Assembly: GCA_025061245.1 (NCBI GenBank)
Contig: JANZKD010000010.1
Location: 1-22,909 of the forward strand
DNA from: Candidatus Culexmicrobium profundum
GTDB taxonomy: Archaea; Thermoproteota; Methanomethylicia; Culexarchaeales; Culexmicrobiaceae
Length of the DNA stretch: 22,909 bases
Direction: 5' to 3'
A model generated the notes under the pieces. That model ran no database searches and was not told the origin of the DNA. It saw nothing but the letters and a program-made list of their open reading frames with translations. A program made the translations under genes and the position numbers. Each line of letters opens with the position of its first letter. Within the stretch, counting starts at the first letter, position 1. Below, in pieces: positions 13,657-21,178 of the stretch.

Positions 13657-16047
13657 ATGAGTGTTGATGTGCTGGGTAGGGTGTTGGAGGAGGCATTTAT
13701 TCTTAATCATAGGAGGATGCTTGTTATTTGTGGTGACGATAGTTTTAAGTTGGCTTCATCTGTTAAGGATTTCTTGGTTGAGGCTTGTAGGAGGATTTTA
13801 CGTTTTAGGGATGGGGTTAGTGTTTTGTATGCTTATCACTCTTTTTATGATGATGCCTTGGAGAGATTGGCTGTTGTTGAGGGGTTTAGAGGTGATTTTG
13901 GCGATGAAGTTGTTTTTCAGGCTATTAGTTATAAGCGGACTGACACTGTTTTAGGTTTAACTTTTGATGTTGTTGTTTTGGATTTATTGAATGATTTTAA
14001 TCCAAATGATGTTGGTAGGTTAACTGGCCTTGTTAGGGGTGGAGGGTTAATTATTCTTTTAACTCCATCTCTTGATTCTTGGCCTAGGATTGTTAGTAGG
14101 TTTAAGATTGAGCTTGCAACTATTCAATATCCAATCTCTACTGTTAGAACTATTTTTATTAGACGTGTTATTGGGAAGCTTTTTGATTATGATGGCATTG
14201 CAATTTATAGTTCCGATGAGGAGAGATATGTTAAGCCCTTCACTCTACTAGCTGGTAGATATACTTCATCTACTCCTAAGCGTTCTATTAAAATTCCTAA
14301 GAAGAGTCCCTTCCCTAAGAGGGCTTTTCGCTTAGCTTTAACTCAGGATCAAGTTGAGGTTTTAAAATTGTTTGAGAATTTAATTGACAGGCCTAAGGGT
14401 AGGTTAGCTATAGTTATAACTGCTGATAGGGGTAGGGGTAAGTCTTGTTCTGTTGGTATTGGATTGGCTGTTTTGGGTAGGGCCATTAGCTTTAAGAAGA
14501 TGCCTGTTAAGATATTGGTTACTGCTCCAAATCTGCTTAATGTTCAATCTTTAATGGAGCTTGCATTGAGGACTTTTAAGTTTCTTGGATATGAGAAGAT
14601 AAATGTTATTCGTAGAGATAACTTTATTGTTAGAATTGAAACTAGACCTGTAATTATTGAGTATAGGGAGCCTTTAGATGCTATTACTAGAAGGGCTGAT
14701 TTAATTGCAGTTGATGAAGCTGCTGGCATTCCTGTTCTAATGCTATATGAGATTTGGAGGAGGTTTAGGCGTTTAATTTTCTCCTCCACTATTCATGGAT
14801 ATGAGGGTGCTGGTAGAGGTTTTTCCGTCCGCTTTCTCAAAGCCTTGAAGGAGGATTCTGAAACCAGGGTTATTGAGTATGAGATGACTGAGCCTATTAG
14901 GTATGCTGAGAATGATCCTATTGAAAGGTGGCTTTTTGATACTTTGATGCTTGATGCTGAGCCAGCTGAAATTGATGATGAGGACTTAAAGTTTATTGAG
15001 AAATTGGATTTAAATTATGTTAAACCTGACTTGGAGTCATTATTTTTGAAGGAGGATGGGTTGCTTAAGCAGTTTATTGGTATCTATGTTTTGGCTCATT
15101 ATAGGAATCAGCCTAAGGATTTAGCTATGATGGCTGATGCTCCGCATCATACTATACGTATGCTTACAACTCCAACTGGTAAGGTGGTTTGCAGTATTCA
15201 ACTTGCTGAGGAGGGTCCTATACCTGAGAAGATTGGGAATGAACTTTTAATTGGAGCTAGAGTTCAGGGTAACATTATTCCTGATCGATTCATTAAGCAT
15301 TTTAGGTCTATTGATTTCGGTCGATTTGTTGGTTGGAGGATTGTACGTATAGCTACTCATATCAATTTGATGGGTAGGGGTATTGGTTCATTTATGTTGG
15401 AGAGGGTTTGTGAGGAGGCTAGAGAGAAGGGTTATGATTGGGTTGGGGCTGGTTTCGGTGTTTCTGAGAGGTTGCTTAAGTTTTGGATTAAGAATGGCTT
15501 TATACCTATTCATATTAGTCCTGATAGGAATCCTATTAGTGGTGAGTTTACAGTTATAGTTATTAAGCCTCTTAACAGTGAGGTTTCAAGGTTTATTTTG
15601 GAGGCTAATCGTGAGTTTAGGAGGAGGCTTGTAAATTCTCTCTATGATACTTATCGTGATCTTGAACCTGAAATAGCTCATTTACTGCTTATGTCTTGGA
15701 ATCATCCTGTGGTTGAAGGTTATTCTCCTCAGCTTTCCCGTGTTCAGATTGAGAGGTTGAGGATTTATGCTTGGGGTCCCATGACTCTTGAGGGTGTTGT
15801 TGATGGTGTATTTGAATTGGCTAAATGCTATTTTTATGATGTTGAGGATAGGCGGCCTAGACTAACAGCTATTCAGGAGTTGATGTTGATTTCTAAGGTT
15901 CTTCAGGCTAGGTCTTGGCGTAATGTATGTGATTTATTAAATCTCTCTCCACCCCTAGTTATGACTGAGATGAGGATTATCACTCGAATTTTACTTGAGC
16001 ATTACTGTAATGTTTCACCGTTGACTGAGTATGAGGAGTTTGATTAA
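13657..16047 (+). CDS. tmcA: tRNA cytidine acetyltransferase TmcA
   Basis: TmcA (NAT10/Kre33 family) uses ATP and acetyl-CoA to make N4-acetylcytidine in tRNA, and in some archaea also in rRNA. At 796 residues it has the full archaeal length. Domain order: an N-terminal DUF1726-like region (about 1-200), a RecD-like helicase domain with Walker A TADRGRGKS (about 255-263) and Walker B DLIAVDEAAGIP (about 347-358), a GNAT acetyltransferase domain with the acetyl-CoA loop (ATHINLMGRGIGSFML, about 568-583), and a C-terminal tRNA-binding region. GTG 13648 is in frame, but ATG 13657 follows GAGGTG (13645-13650) at six bases and gives MSVDVLGRVLEEA. The gene converges on the M14 peptidase with only two bases between stops. 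Codons mostly end in T. Confidence 0.93.
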   Translation: MSVDVLGRVLEEAFILNHRRMLVICGDDSFKLASSVKDFLVEACRRILRFRDGVSVLYAYHSFYDDALERLAVVEGFRGDFGDEVVFQAISYKRTDTVLGLTFDVVVLDLLNDFNPNDVGRLTGLVRGGGLIILLTPSLDSWPRIVSRFKIELATIQYPISTVRTIFIRRVIGKLFDYDGIAIYSSDEERYVKPFTLLAGRYTSSTPKRSIKIPKKSPFPKRAFRLALTQDQVEVLKLFENLIDRPKGRLAIVITADRGRGKSCSVGIGLAVLGRAISFKKMPVKILVTAPNLLNVQSLMELALRTFKFLGYEKINVIRRDNFIVRIETRPVIIEYREPLDAITRRADLIAVDEAAGIPVLMLYEIWRRFRRLIFSSTIHGYEGAGRGFSVRFLKALKEDSETRVIEYEMTEPIRYAENDPIERWLFDTLMLDAEPAEIDDEDLKFIEKLDLNYVKPDLESLFLKEDGLLKQFIGIYVLAHYRNQPKDLAMMADAPHHTIRMLTTPTGKVVCSIQLAEEGPIPEKIGNELLIGARVQGNIIPDRFIKHFRSIDFGRFVGWRIVRIATHINLMGRGIGSFMLERVCEEAREKGYDWVGAGFGVSERLLKFWIKNGFIPIHISPDRNPISGEFTVIVIKPLNSEVSRFILEANREFRRRLVNSLYDTYRDLEPEIAHLLLMSWNHPVVEGYSPQLSRVQIERLRIYAWGPMTLEGVVDGVFELAKCYFYDVEDRRPRLTAIQELMLISKVLQARSWRNVCDLLNLSPPLVMTEMRIITRILLEHYCNVSPLTEYEEFD

Positions 16048-16049
16048 TC

Positions 16050-18512
16050 TTATTTTTGGGGATATAGTAGTGCGTTGAATAGCATTTTGAATGTTCCTGG
16101 TGTTTGGCATCTAAATTGTACTGGTGTTCCGAATAGTATTATTCTGCCCTTTCCCTTTGGGATGTCGACTATTGCAGCTAGGTTGTGTAGGTATTTGTCT
16201 CCCAATATGTATCCGCTTAGTAGTGGATTTGTTGGCGGATATCTTGCTACTACGTATTTTTCCTGGCATTTGAAGGCTGGACTGTTTACGAATAGTACTG
16301 CTGCGTCTATGGGCATTCCATATCCTATTGGATGCTTATTATCTACTATTGCTCTTAGAATTGCTCCTGGCACATAGAATTCCTCTTCACTTACTCCTTC
16401 TAGTGCATTGCTTACTGGTATCCACATCTTCTTTATTGGTAGCATGCAGCTTTGATTTAGGGTTATTAGTGTTCCGCCGTTGATTACGAAGTTGTTTAGG
16501 TTTTCTACTCCTATCTCACCTATTCCTCCGCAGTATTCCGGCGGATAGTCTTCTTCTTTTCTTCCCTCAATTATGTTTTCGAGTTTTTGGCTTGGAATTA
16601 TTATTACGTCGAATCTATCGTTTAGTTTTCCTCTTCTAATATCCTTGTCATGTATTGTTTCGAATGGGTAGCCGAATTTTTCTAGTATGAATCTAGTCCA
16701 TCCCTCATCTGCTATTGGGAACCAGCTTTGATATATTCCTATTCTAGGTAGCTTGATTTCTACTAGTTCATTGGTTGGAATTTCATTTAGTGCATATACT
16801 TTTATGGGGAGTTCCTTTAGTAGTTGGGAAATTCTCTCTCTAGTCTTCTCGTTTCCTGTTACTATGAAGGCTCCTGCTGGTAGTTCTTCATTATCTACTT
16901 TAATTGGCTTGGTGGCTCTCTTTACTTTGAATCCCTCTTTTAATAGGGTTGCAGCCAGTTTGTATGAGGCATTTGACTTTGGTGTGAAGGCATAGTACTT
17001 GGCTTTTTCATCTCCCACTATTTTTCCGCTAGGCATTTTCACTTCCGCTACTTCTTCCACTTCAGCTTCAAACTTCTTATTTACTGTTATCACTTTCACG
17101 TCCATTAGTAGTGGTAGTGTCCATGCTGTTAAGTCGTAGGGTTTTGCCTCCTTTAATTCTGGGTATTTCTGGACTTCTAGTAGTGTTTTTGCGAAGCATC
17201 CGTAGGGTTGGGCGTAGTATATTATGTAGGTTCCAGCTGGATATGTTATTCCTTCAGCTTCAAACTCCTTTTTGGCTTTATGGATTTTTACGTCTCCTGT
17301 TTTTAGTATTTCTAGGAGCCAGTAGGTGTTGTATAGGTCTCTTTGATTTGGCGGTATGAGGAATGCGTATGGACCCTTCTCTGGATTTAATGCCTTCTTG
17401 AATATTTGAAGTGTATTATATAGCCATATTTTCCTGTATTTGGCTGCATTTCTTAGGCATGCCATTACTGCTATTAATTCATAGTCGATTATGTCTCTTA
17501 GTGTCCATTTTCCTCCAAGCCATGGATTTGGATTGTTCCATCTCTGGGCTTTGGGGTCGAAGCCTCTCCTTTCTTCAAGTTCTTCCTTCTTTATTTCAAT
17601 GGGTGTAGCTATTTTTACACTTGCGGCTTCAGATAGTATTCTGACTCCTCCATGATAGTGTTGATATGCTCTAGCTGGAGTCCATGCGTCGAAGATGGTG
17701 TGGCATGCAACTCCCTTCTTTCCTTTGCCTATAAGTTCATTTGCCATTGATGAGCCTAGAAATACTATTTCCTGTTGTAGTATTGGGTCTACGTTTGGGT
17801 CTATTGGGTCTATGAAGGGTGGAAGCCAGAATCTAGCTCCATAGGATCCCATTTGATGTAGGTCGTATACTATTTGTGGATGCCAGAGGTTGTGAATTTT
17901 CTCTACAGCTAGCCTAGTTTCAACTTGAGTGAACATGAACCAATCTCTATTATTGTCATGTCCCACATACTTGTGATACATGTAGGGTGGACGTGAACCC
18001 TCATATTTTGTTTCCAGAGTCTTCTTATACCATTCTACAACCTTGATTATTCCATCTGGGTTTAGTGATGGAACTAGTAGGAAGATTATGTTGTCTAGTA
18101 TTTCCTTTACTTCCTCAGAGTTTTCTGTTGCTAGTTTATAGAGGAGTTCCATGGACATTTGGCTTGCAGCAATTTCAGTTGAGTGGATGCTGCATGTTAC
18201 TAGGACTATGGTTTTTCCTTCCTCAATGAGTTTCTCTGCCTCTTCTTCACTTAATCCCTCTGGATTGTGAAGTTTCATCTGTATTTTCCGATACTTCTCT
18301 AAGTTTCTTAGGTTGTCTGGGGCTGATATGGTTGCAAGTATAAACTCGTTGCCCTCAGTTGTTAAGCCTAAGACTTCAACTTTTACTCTATCCGAGAGTT
18401 CTCCAATCTTTTTGAAGTATTCAACTATTTGGTTCCAGTTTGCTAGCTTTTTATCTTCTCCAATCTTAAATCCCAAAAATTCTTCCGACTTGGGAATTTT
18501 ACTCTTACTCAT
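16050..18512 (-). CDS. Large M14-family zinc carboxypeptidase
   Basis: 820 residues. The M14 domain (about 20-370) contains zinc ligands H110 and E113 (CSIHSTEIAA) and H219 (VYDLHQMG), substrate-binding NPDG (151-154) and NNRDW (187-191), and the probable catalytic E295 (RILSEAAS). All catalytic elements are therefore present. The C-terminal half continues with regions that end in a glutamine-amidotransferase-like fold (FDVIIIPSQ, GGTLITLNQSC), as in other large M14-like peptidases. The start MSKSKIPKSEEFLG shows no signal peptide, so the enzyme is probably cytoplasmic, unlike most secreted M14 enzymes. ATG 18512 is divergent from agmatinase. The substrate is unknown. Confidence 0.88.
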   Translation of the reverse strand: MSKSKIPKSEEFLGFKIGEDKKLANWNQIVEYFKKIGELSDRVKVEVLGLTTEGNEFILATISAPDNLRNLEKYRKIQMKLHNPEGLSEEEAEKLIEEGKTIVLVTCSIHSTEIAASQMSMELLYKLATENSEEVKEILDNIIFLLVPSLNPDGIIKVVEWYKKTLETKYEGSRPPYMYHKYVGHDNNRDWFMFTQVETRLAVEKIHNLWHPQIVYDLHQMGSYGARFWLPPFIDPIDPNVDPILQQEIVFLGSSMANELIGKGKKGVACHTIFDAWTPARAYQHYHGGVRILSEAASVKIATPIEIKKEELEERRGFDPKAQRWNNPNPWLGGKWTLRDIIDYELIAVMACLRNAAKYRKIWLYNTLQIFKKALNPEKGPYAFLIPPNQRDLYNTYWLLEILKTGDVKIHKAKKEFEAEGITYPAGTYIIYYAQPYGCFAKTLLEVQKYPELKEAKPYDLTAWTLPLLMDVKVITVNKKFEAEVEEVAEVKMPSGKIVGDEKAKYYAFTPKSNASYKLAATLLKEGFKVKRATKPIKVDNEELPAGAFIVTGNEKTRERISQLLKELPIKVYALNEIPTNELVEIKLPRIGIYQSWFPIADEGWTRFILEKFGYPFETIHDKDIRRGKLNDRFDVIIIPSQKLENIIEGRKEEDYPPEYCGGIGEIGVENLNNFVINGGTLITLNQSCMLPIKKMWIPVSNALEGVSEEEFYVPGAILRAIVDNKHPIGYGMPIDAAVLFVNSPAFKCQEKYVVARYPPTNPLLSGYILGDKYLHNLAAIVDIPKGKGRIILFGTPVQFRCQTPGTFKMLFNALLYPQK

Positions 18513-18637
18513 ATTCTAACTTATATTAGACTATGTAATTAACCTTTTACATACACCCTTTACTGAGTTTATCCATATTATCTTCAATATTTTATGTAAT
18601 GGGGATGGTGATGAATATATAGTCTCTTAAATTTCTG

Positions 18638-18647
18638 TTTAAATATA
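18638..18647 (+). promoter_or_regulatory. TATA-like element of the agmatinase gene
   Basis: TTTAAATATA is centred about 23 bases before ATG 18665, predicting a leaderless or nearly leaderless transcript. Confidence 0.5.
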
Positions 18648-18664
18648 ATAGTCTGGGGATTTTA

Positions 18665-19510
18665 ATGCTGTTCTTTGGAATTTCAAAATCTGATAATCCA
18701 AATCTCTATGTTCTAGGTATTGCTTGGGATGGTTCATCTACATTTAGGAGGGGTTCTAGTGAAGCTCCTAGAGTTATTAGAGAGGCAACTACTGATAAGT
18801 TGTATAATAGTTTCACTGAAGACCTCATAGATCTTAGGGAGGTGTGGCGATATAGGGATCTTGGCGATGTTACTGGAGTCACCTTCAACAATATAGTTGA
18901 CGACGTGTCTAGAGTGGTGAGTAATTACTATAGGGGTGAAATCTTCCTATTTCTCGGTGGAGATCACTCCGTAACGTATGCATCCGTTAAGGCGTTAAAG
19001 AGTGCTTCTAATAGTGATTTTGCCCTCATATATTTTGATGCACATCCAGATCTATACCCTCAATATGATGGAGATAGATATTCACATGCATGTACTGTTC
19101 GCCGTCTAGTTGAGGAGGATTTTGTTAGAGGTGATAATGTAGTTGAAATAGGTATTAGGGCTCCTACAAGAGAGCAAATAGATTTTGCTAGGGAAGCTGG
19201 TATAACGATAGTGACTACATCTGAAGTACATCGTAATCCACATGTTAAGCTTAGTTTTAGTAAGGCGTACATCTCCATAGACCTAGATGTTTTAGATCCT
19301 GCATTTGCACCAGGTGTAGGAAATCCTGAACCTGGAGGGTTGAGTGTTAGGGAGTTAATTGATGTTATTAAGAGTTTAAACTTGGAGGTAGTAGGATTTG
19401 ATATAGTGGAGTTTATACCTAAATATGATTGTAAGGGTATAACGGCATTTACGGCAAGCAAGATAATTAGGGAGATTCTCGGTTTTATGGCGAGGACTAA
19501 AACTAGATAA
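18665..19510 (+). CDS. speB: Agmatinase / ureohydrolase
   Basis: Ureohydrolase family (arginase, agmatinase, formiminoglutamase) with all binuclear manganese ligands: H101 (GGDHS), D125, H127 and D129 (FDAHPD), and D206 and D208 (SIDLDVLDP). H141 (SHACTVRR) matches the conserved SHG/SHA region. Length (281) and the motif SIDLDVLDPAFAPGVGNPEPGG favour agmatinase, which converts agmatine to putrescine and urea in archaeal polyamine synthesis; a guanidinobutyrase-like activity cannot be excluded. It is divergent from the M14 peptidase gene and appears monocistronic. The ATG at 18665 fits the TATA box spacing. Confidence 0.88.
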   Translation: MLFFGISKSDNPNLYVLGIAWDGSSTFRRGSSEAPRVIREATTDKLYNSFTEDLIDLREVWRYRDLGDVTGVTFNNIVDDVSRVVSNYYRGEIFLFLGGDHSVTYASVKALKSASNSDFALIYFDAHPDLYPQYDGDRYSHACTVRRLVEEDFVRGDNVVEIGIRAPTREQIDFAREAGITIVTTSEVHRNPHVKLSFSKAYISIDLDVLDPAFAPGVGNPEPGGLSVRELIDVIKSLNLEVVGFDIVEFIPKYDCKGITAFTASKIIREILGFMARTKTR

Positions 19511-19680
19511 AGGTAGCTTAACTATCATGCCCTATAGTTTACTGCATTTACTCCTTAAATGTTGATGGGATGTGAAGTATAATTTTGAAATTGGAATGCT
19601 TAGATTCATTTTCTAGTTGTCTATTTTAACTTGTATGGAATTGATTTAGATTAAATGAAATTACATAGTTCACATTTACA

Positions 19681-19687
19681 TTTATAG
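19681..19687 (+). promoter_or_regulatory. TATA-like element of the tandem GNAT gene
   Basis: TTTATAG is centred 30 bases before ATG 19714, so the transcript probably starts within a few bases of the start codon. Confidence 0.4.
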
Positions 19688-19713
19688 TGGATTGTTAATT
19701 ATTGATTTAGAGG

Positions 19714-20541
19714 ATGGTGGAATCATTTCCTTTAGATGCGAGATGTGATGGAGAGGATTGCTTAAGGATAGTTTCCATTGATGAGGTTGATGAAGACTTT
19801 TTTCTAAACTATCTATATAGTGATAAGATTTTGCATTTCTTCACTATTTATGACTTAAAGTTTGAGAGGGATAAAACTAAGGTCTGGATAGCTTTGGAGG
19901 ATGAAGAGATTTCAGGTTATATATTCGAGTTTGATAGGCGAATTGTGCATACTCATGGAAGTGTGGGGAGTATTGAGGCTCTTATGCCTTGCATCGATTT
20001 GGAGGAGTATGTCTTTGCTATTGAGCCGAGTCACTTTAGCGTTGTTGAGAGATTCTATAGGATTGTTGAACCATCTGATATGGAGAGTAGGGGGAGAGTT
20101 ACTAATTTTCTTGTTTTGAAGGTGAATCATAATACGTTTAGATGTGTTATTAAGCATTCAGTTAAGAGGCTTGGAATTGAAGATTTAGATGATATTTTTA
20201 GATCCTTTGGTGGAGACTGGAGGGGTAGAGTTAAGCGGGAGATTGAGAGAGGATTCTTCTATGGTGCATATGAGGATGGATTATTGGCTTCTATTGCTGC
20301 GTGTAGTGAGTATATTGAGGATTTAGCTATTATCCGCGGAGTCTACACCGTTCCTTCTCTTAGGAATAGAGGTTTTGCCATTTCTGCTACTTCTGCCCTA
20401 GTTAGGGAATTACTTGACTTGGGAATGGAAGTTATACTCTGGGTTGCAAGGGATAACTTGCCTGCAAGGAGGGTTTATGAGAAGATTGGCTTTCAGGATA
20501 CTGGTTATAGGCTTTTAGGTTTTAAGGCGGTTAAGCTGTAG
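19714..20541 (+). CDS. GNAT-family N-acetyltransferase, probably two tandem GNAT-like domains
   Basis: The C-terminal half (about 140-275) is a GNAT domain: GVYTVPSLRNRGFAISATSALV contains the acetyl-CoA loop R217-x-x-G220-x-A222, and DNLPARRVYEKIGF is the usual C-terminal block. The N-terminal half (about 15-135, with VWIALEDEEISGYIFEF) resembles a degenerate GNAT half that lacks the acetyl-CoA loop, as in FR47-like tandem GNATs. The substrate is unknown; amino acids, peptides or small amines are typical. ATG 19714 lies near the predicted transcription start. The gene is followed by the desulfidase on the same strand after 76 bp. Confidence 0.8.
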   Translation: MVESFPLDARCDGEDCLRIVSIDEVDEDFFLNYLYSDKILHFFTIYDLKFERDKTKVWIALEDEEISGYIFEFDRRIVHTHGSVGSIEALMPCIDLEEYVFAIEPSHFSVVERFYRIVEPSDMESRGRVTNFLVLKVNHNTFRCVIKHSVKRLGIEDLDDIFRSFGGDWRGRVKREIERGFFYGAYEDGLLASIAACSEYIEDLAIIRGVYTVPSLRNRGFAISATSALVRELLDLGMEVILWVARDNLPARRVYEKIGFQDTGYRLLGFKAVKL

Positions 20542-20617
20542 TATTTGGTTGACTTGATTCGAAATTGTAAAATTTTTTGTTAAGAATTTTACTGAATGTA
20601 TCTGTGGGGTGTGACTG

Positions 20618-21178
20618 TTGAGTGATGCTAGGAGTGGTAAGATAGTTGTTGTTTCACATTGTATTCTAAATGTTCACTCCTTGGAGGATGGATTGGCTAT
20701 TTATCCAGGGCTTGAGGAGGATGTTGTTAAAATACTTTTAGAGAGGGGTGTTGGAATATTTCAGCTTCCCTGCCCTGAAATGCATATCTTTGGAATTTTC
20801 CGTAAGCCTTTACCTAAGGAGTCCTATGAGCATCCAACTATTAGAGATAAGTATAGGAGTATTGCAGAGGCTATTGTTGAGCAGTTATTATGGTTTAAGA
20901 GGAAGGGTTATGAGATTGTAGCTGTTCTTGGAGCTGAGGCAAGTCCAACTTGTGGAATAAGTAGGGTTGGGAGATGGAAGGATCCAGTTAAGAAGGGTAA
21001 GTTTCCGGGTGATGTAATTTTTGTTGAGGGTATGGGTGTTTTCATGGAGGAGTTCAAGAATGTTTTAGAGGAGAATGATATTCATCCAGTTTGGATTGGA
21101 ATTCCAGGGAAGTCTCTTCGATCTATTGATCCAGATGTCTTTGAGAGGACTCTTGATAAGCTTAGATCTATACTTTAA
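20618..21178 (+). CDS. TudS-related putative desulfidase (DUF523-like)
   Basis: 186 residues with the three cysteines expected to bind a [4Fe-4S] cluster in TudS (thiouracil desulfidase)/DUF523 proteins: C15 (VSHCILN), C52 (LPCPEMH) and C112 (ASPTCGIS). The pattern VSHCILN...QLPCPE...SPTC fits the CD3072-type TudS-related group as I recall it. TudS removes sulfur from thiouracil or thiolated nucleobases; the substrate of this branch is not known to me. It starts at TTG 20618 with GGGGTG (20605-20610) at seven bases. Its TAA stop (21176-21178) overlaps the antisense TAA stop of the molybdopterin oxidoreductase within TTAA. Confidence 0.78.
   Translation: MSDARSGKIVVVSHCILNVHSLEDGLAIYPGLEEDVVKILLERGVGIFQLPCPEMHIFGIFRKPLPKESYEHPTIRDKYRSIAEAIVEQLLWFKRKGYEIVAVLGAEASPTCGISRVGRWKDPVKKGKFPGDVIFVEGMGVFMEEFKNVLEENDIHPVWIGIPGKSLRSIDPDVFERTLDKLRSIL

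Noticed and set aside
19060..19461. Open frame of 133 codons on the minus strand opposite agmatinase
   Set aside because: The sense frame has every ureohydrolase metal ligand; the antisense frame has no supporting feature.
19511..19713. Gap of about 200 bases after agmatinase searched for genes or RNA
   Set aside because: Only the promoter-like element near 19681 stands out; nothing else could be supported.
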